64,000 nt of DNA from positions 1-64,000 of the forward strand of contig CANSTU010000002.1 in NCBI GenBank assembly GCA_947650005.1. Reading direction: 5' to 3'. The notes below the pieces were generated by a model, which made no database searches, was not told the origin of the DNA, and worked only from the letters and a program-made list of their open reading frames with translations. Source of the stretch: an uncultured Lachnospiraceae bacterium (GTDB lineage: Bacteria; Bacillota; Clostridia; Lachnospirales; Lachnospiraceae). Every line of letters begins with the position of its first letter. The first letter of the stretch is position 1. A program made the translations under genes and the position numbers. This document shows, piece by piece, positions 63,176-64,000 of this stretch.

Positions 63176-63204
63176 ATTATAGCCCAAAACGCCTCCATTC
63201 ACAA
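63176..63204 (-). promoter_or_regulatory. promoter of the thioesterase operon
   Basis: TTGTGA (63199-63204), 17 bases, TATAAT (63176-63181) on the minus strand. Confidence 0.75.
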
Positions 63205-63224
63205 GAAAAATCCTGGTGAATCCA

Positions 63225-63276
63225 GACAGACGCATGAACGTCCCGGCCGTACCTCCGGGACGTTCATGCGTCTGTC
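63225..63276. repeat. 22-bp perfect inverted repeat hairpin
   Basis: GACAGACGCATGAACGTCCC (extended by GG) pairs perfectly with 63255-63276 around an eight-base loop. It lies between the tRNA terminator and the thioesterase promoter. No T-run follows on either side. Confidence 0.9.
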
Positions 63277-63380
63277 CTGCCGGTAAGTTCACATGCCGAC
63301 CACGAATAAAAGCGCCGGCCTAGATCGCTTTCCGCCTCCGTCCTCCCTTAAGCTTCCATAGAACTCCTTCTTCATTCAAC
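63277..63380. other. short gap, nothing recognised
   Basis: About 100 bases between the 22-bp hairpin and the tRNA terminator hold no gene or structure that I can support. Confidence 0.4.
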
Positions 63381-63412
63381 AAAAAACCTCAGTGTCTCTC
63401 TCACTGAGGTTT
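63381..63412 (-). terminator. terminator after tRNA-Gln
   Basis: On the minus strand AACCTCAGTG(A) and (A)CACTGAGGTT pair around GAGAGA, followed by TTTT. It starts four bases after the mature tRNA end. Confidence 0.85.
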
Positions 63413-63415
63413 GAA

Positions 63416-63487
63416 CAGGGCTACAAGGATTCGAACCTTGAAATGACGGAGTCAGAGTCCGTTGCCTTACCGTTTGGCGATAGCCCT
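63416..63487 (-). tRNA. tRNA-Gln (anticodon CUG)
   Basis: A 72-base cloverleaf. Acceptor AGGGCTA/TAGCCCT, D-arm with CGGTAAGG, anticodon stem ACGGA/TCCGT enclosing CTCTGAC (anticodon CTG at loop positions 34-36), and T-arm with GGTTCGAATCC. G73 precedes the CCA that must be added after transcription. It reads CAG codons. Short variable loop and C at position 32 fit tRNA-Gln. Confidence 0.95.
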
Positions 63488-63523
63488 ATCTATCATTTTG
63501 CAGATCACCGTCTGCAATAATAG

Positions 63524-63552
63524 ATTATATATGAGTTTTTCATTTTTTGCAA
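63524..63552 (-). promoter_or_regulatory. tRNA-Gln promoter
   Basis: TTGCAA (63547-63552), 17 bases, TATAAT (63524-63529) on the minus strand. The tRNA starts about 37 bases downstream. An AT-rich stretch (63530-63610) upstream could act as an UP element. Confidence 0.85.
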
Positions 63553-63786
63553 GTACTTTTTTAATTTTTTATTTTTTGTTTTTATATTTATTTTTTTCGC
63601 TTTTAATATAAAAACCCGAAAACGTTTAAACCGTTGCAGCGCCCCCTCCTCATTGACAATCCCGTCCCAAATGAGCCCCATCCATATCCGGAAGAAGCCA
63701 ACGGCAGCCGGGAGGCAGCCAGGGACGCGGCACCTGCCGCAAACCGCACTCCTGACTGCCTCCTGGCATCCGTCCCCTTCCGATAT
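63553..63786. other. intergenic region with AT tract and GC-rich inverted repeat
   Basis: A strongly AT-rich stretch (to about 63615) precedes a GC-rich hairpin at about 63689-63786 with arms including GGGAGGCAGCCAGGGACGCGG and its imperfect complement near CTGACTGCCTCCTGGC. The hairpin lies just after the glutamine synthetase stop and probably ends its transcript. Confidence 0.55.
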
Positions 63787-64000
63787 TTATACTTCAAACA
63801 TCAGATCTCCATACGTAGGGAAAGGCCAGCATTCCCGATCCACCAGCATTTCCAATTCATCCGCTGGCTTTCTGAGCGCCTCCATGGCCGGTACGATCAC
63901 GTCCTTATAGCAGAACGCTTGCGCCTTCACATCCTTCATGGCATAGATCCCGGCCTCTTTTTCCGTGAGCTCTGTGAGAGCCTTCTTCATCTCGCCCAGC
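63787..64000 (-). CDS. glnN: glutamine synthetase type III, C-terminal fragment (partial)
   Basis: Only the last 70 or so residues lie in the window; the frame is open to the edge. AMEALRKPADELEMLVDRECWPFPTYGDLMFEV is the typical C-terminus of GlnN-type (GSIII) glutamine synthetases, seen here in pieces: RKPADELE then WPFPTYGDLMFEV. The catalytic part lies outside, so the call rests on this tail alone. Confidence 0.85.
   Translation of the reverse strand, partial: LGEMKKALTELTEKEAGIYAMKDVKAQAFCYKDVIVPAMEALRKPADELEMLVDRECWPFPTYGDLMFEV

Overview
The window reads as chromosomal DNA of an anaerobic, spore-forming Clostridia species, most likely family Lachnospiraceae. Grounds: Gram-positive style AGGAGG ribosome sites and sigma-A promoters, a Spo0A-type DNA-binding protein, a GlnN-type glutamine synthetase tail, the cdaA-ybbR-glmM block, PleD-like GGDEF and LexA/SOS control of uvrBA. 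Genus cannot be fixed. Nearly all genes lie on the minus strand; the plus-strand exceptions are the flagellin pair (7.7-10.3 kb), an AraC regulator (28.3 kb) and a lipoprotein/TetR/flavodoxin group (30.5-33.2 kb).

Region 1 (1-7.4 kb): a flagellar sugar operon read leftward from a consensus promoter near 7.33 kb: pseB, pseC, a GT-C membrane glycosyltransferase, a GT2 glycosyltransferase, and a gene leaving the window that fuses a PLP aminotransferase-fold domain to PseG. This is the front half of the CMP-pseudaminic acid pathway. Facing it on the plus strand is a 608-residue flagellin whose central domain carries HELMH and WFTEG motifs: a flagellinolysin, i.e. a flagellin that is also a metalloprotease. 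Its leader has a sigma-D promoter, a C10 tract and a hairpin next to the ribosome site.

Region 2 (10.3-28.2 kb): an exopolysaccharide cluster, all minus strand. gmd, fcl and manC make GDP-L-fucose; a WcaJ-like sugar phosphotransferase starts the repeat unit; many GT2/GT4 transferases extend it; an EpsG-like polymerase and a Wzz-like protein with a degenerate kinase-like tail handle polymerisation. A solo Spo0A DNA-binding domain and a divergent AraC regulator are candidate regulators. An RNA-level repeat (hairpin, spacer, second hairpin, GGGAGCAAG ribosome site) recurs between these genes.

Region 3 (28.3-33.4 kb): AraC regulator, rfbD, a DUF3048 (YerB-like) lipoprotein behind tandem palindromes, and a TetR-flavodoxin pair.

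Region 4 (33.4-64 kb): mostly core genes in leftward operons: mreB/recD2/comF/two membrane proteins/cdaA/ybbR/glmM/HPr/leuA; uvrB/uvrA plus a GT-C membrane protein; TetR and a GGDEF response regulator; CdaR-type regulator/ftsE/ftsX/M23 hydrolase/ctpA (cell division hydrolase control); acyl-ACP thioesterase/cvfB/CPBP protease/WecG-like; tRNA-Gln(CUG); and the 3' end of glutamine synthetase III. Several long GC-rich inverted repeats follow gene ends, the largest a ~267-bp near-complete palindrome at 45.03-45.30 kb.

All calls come from reading the sequence by eye; no database search was run.
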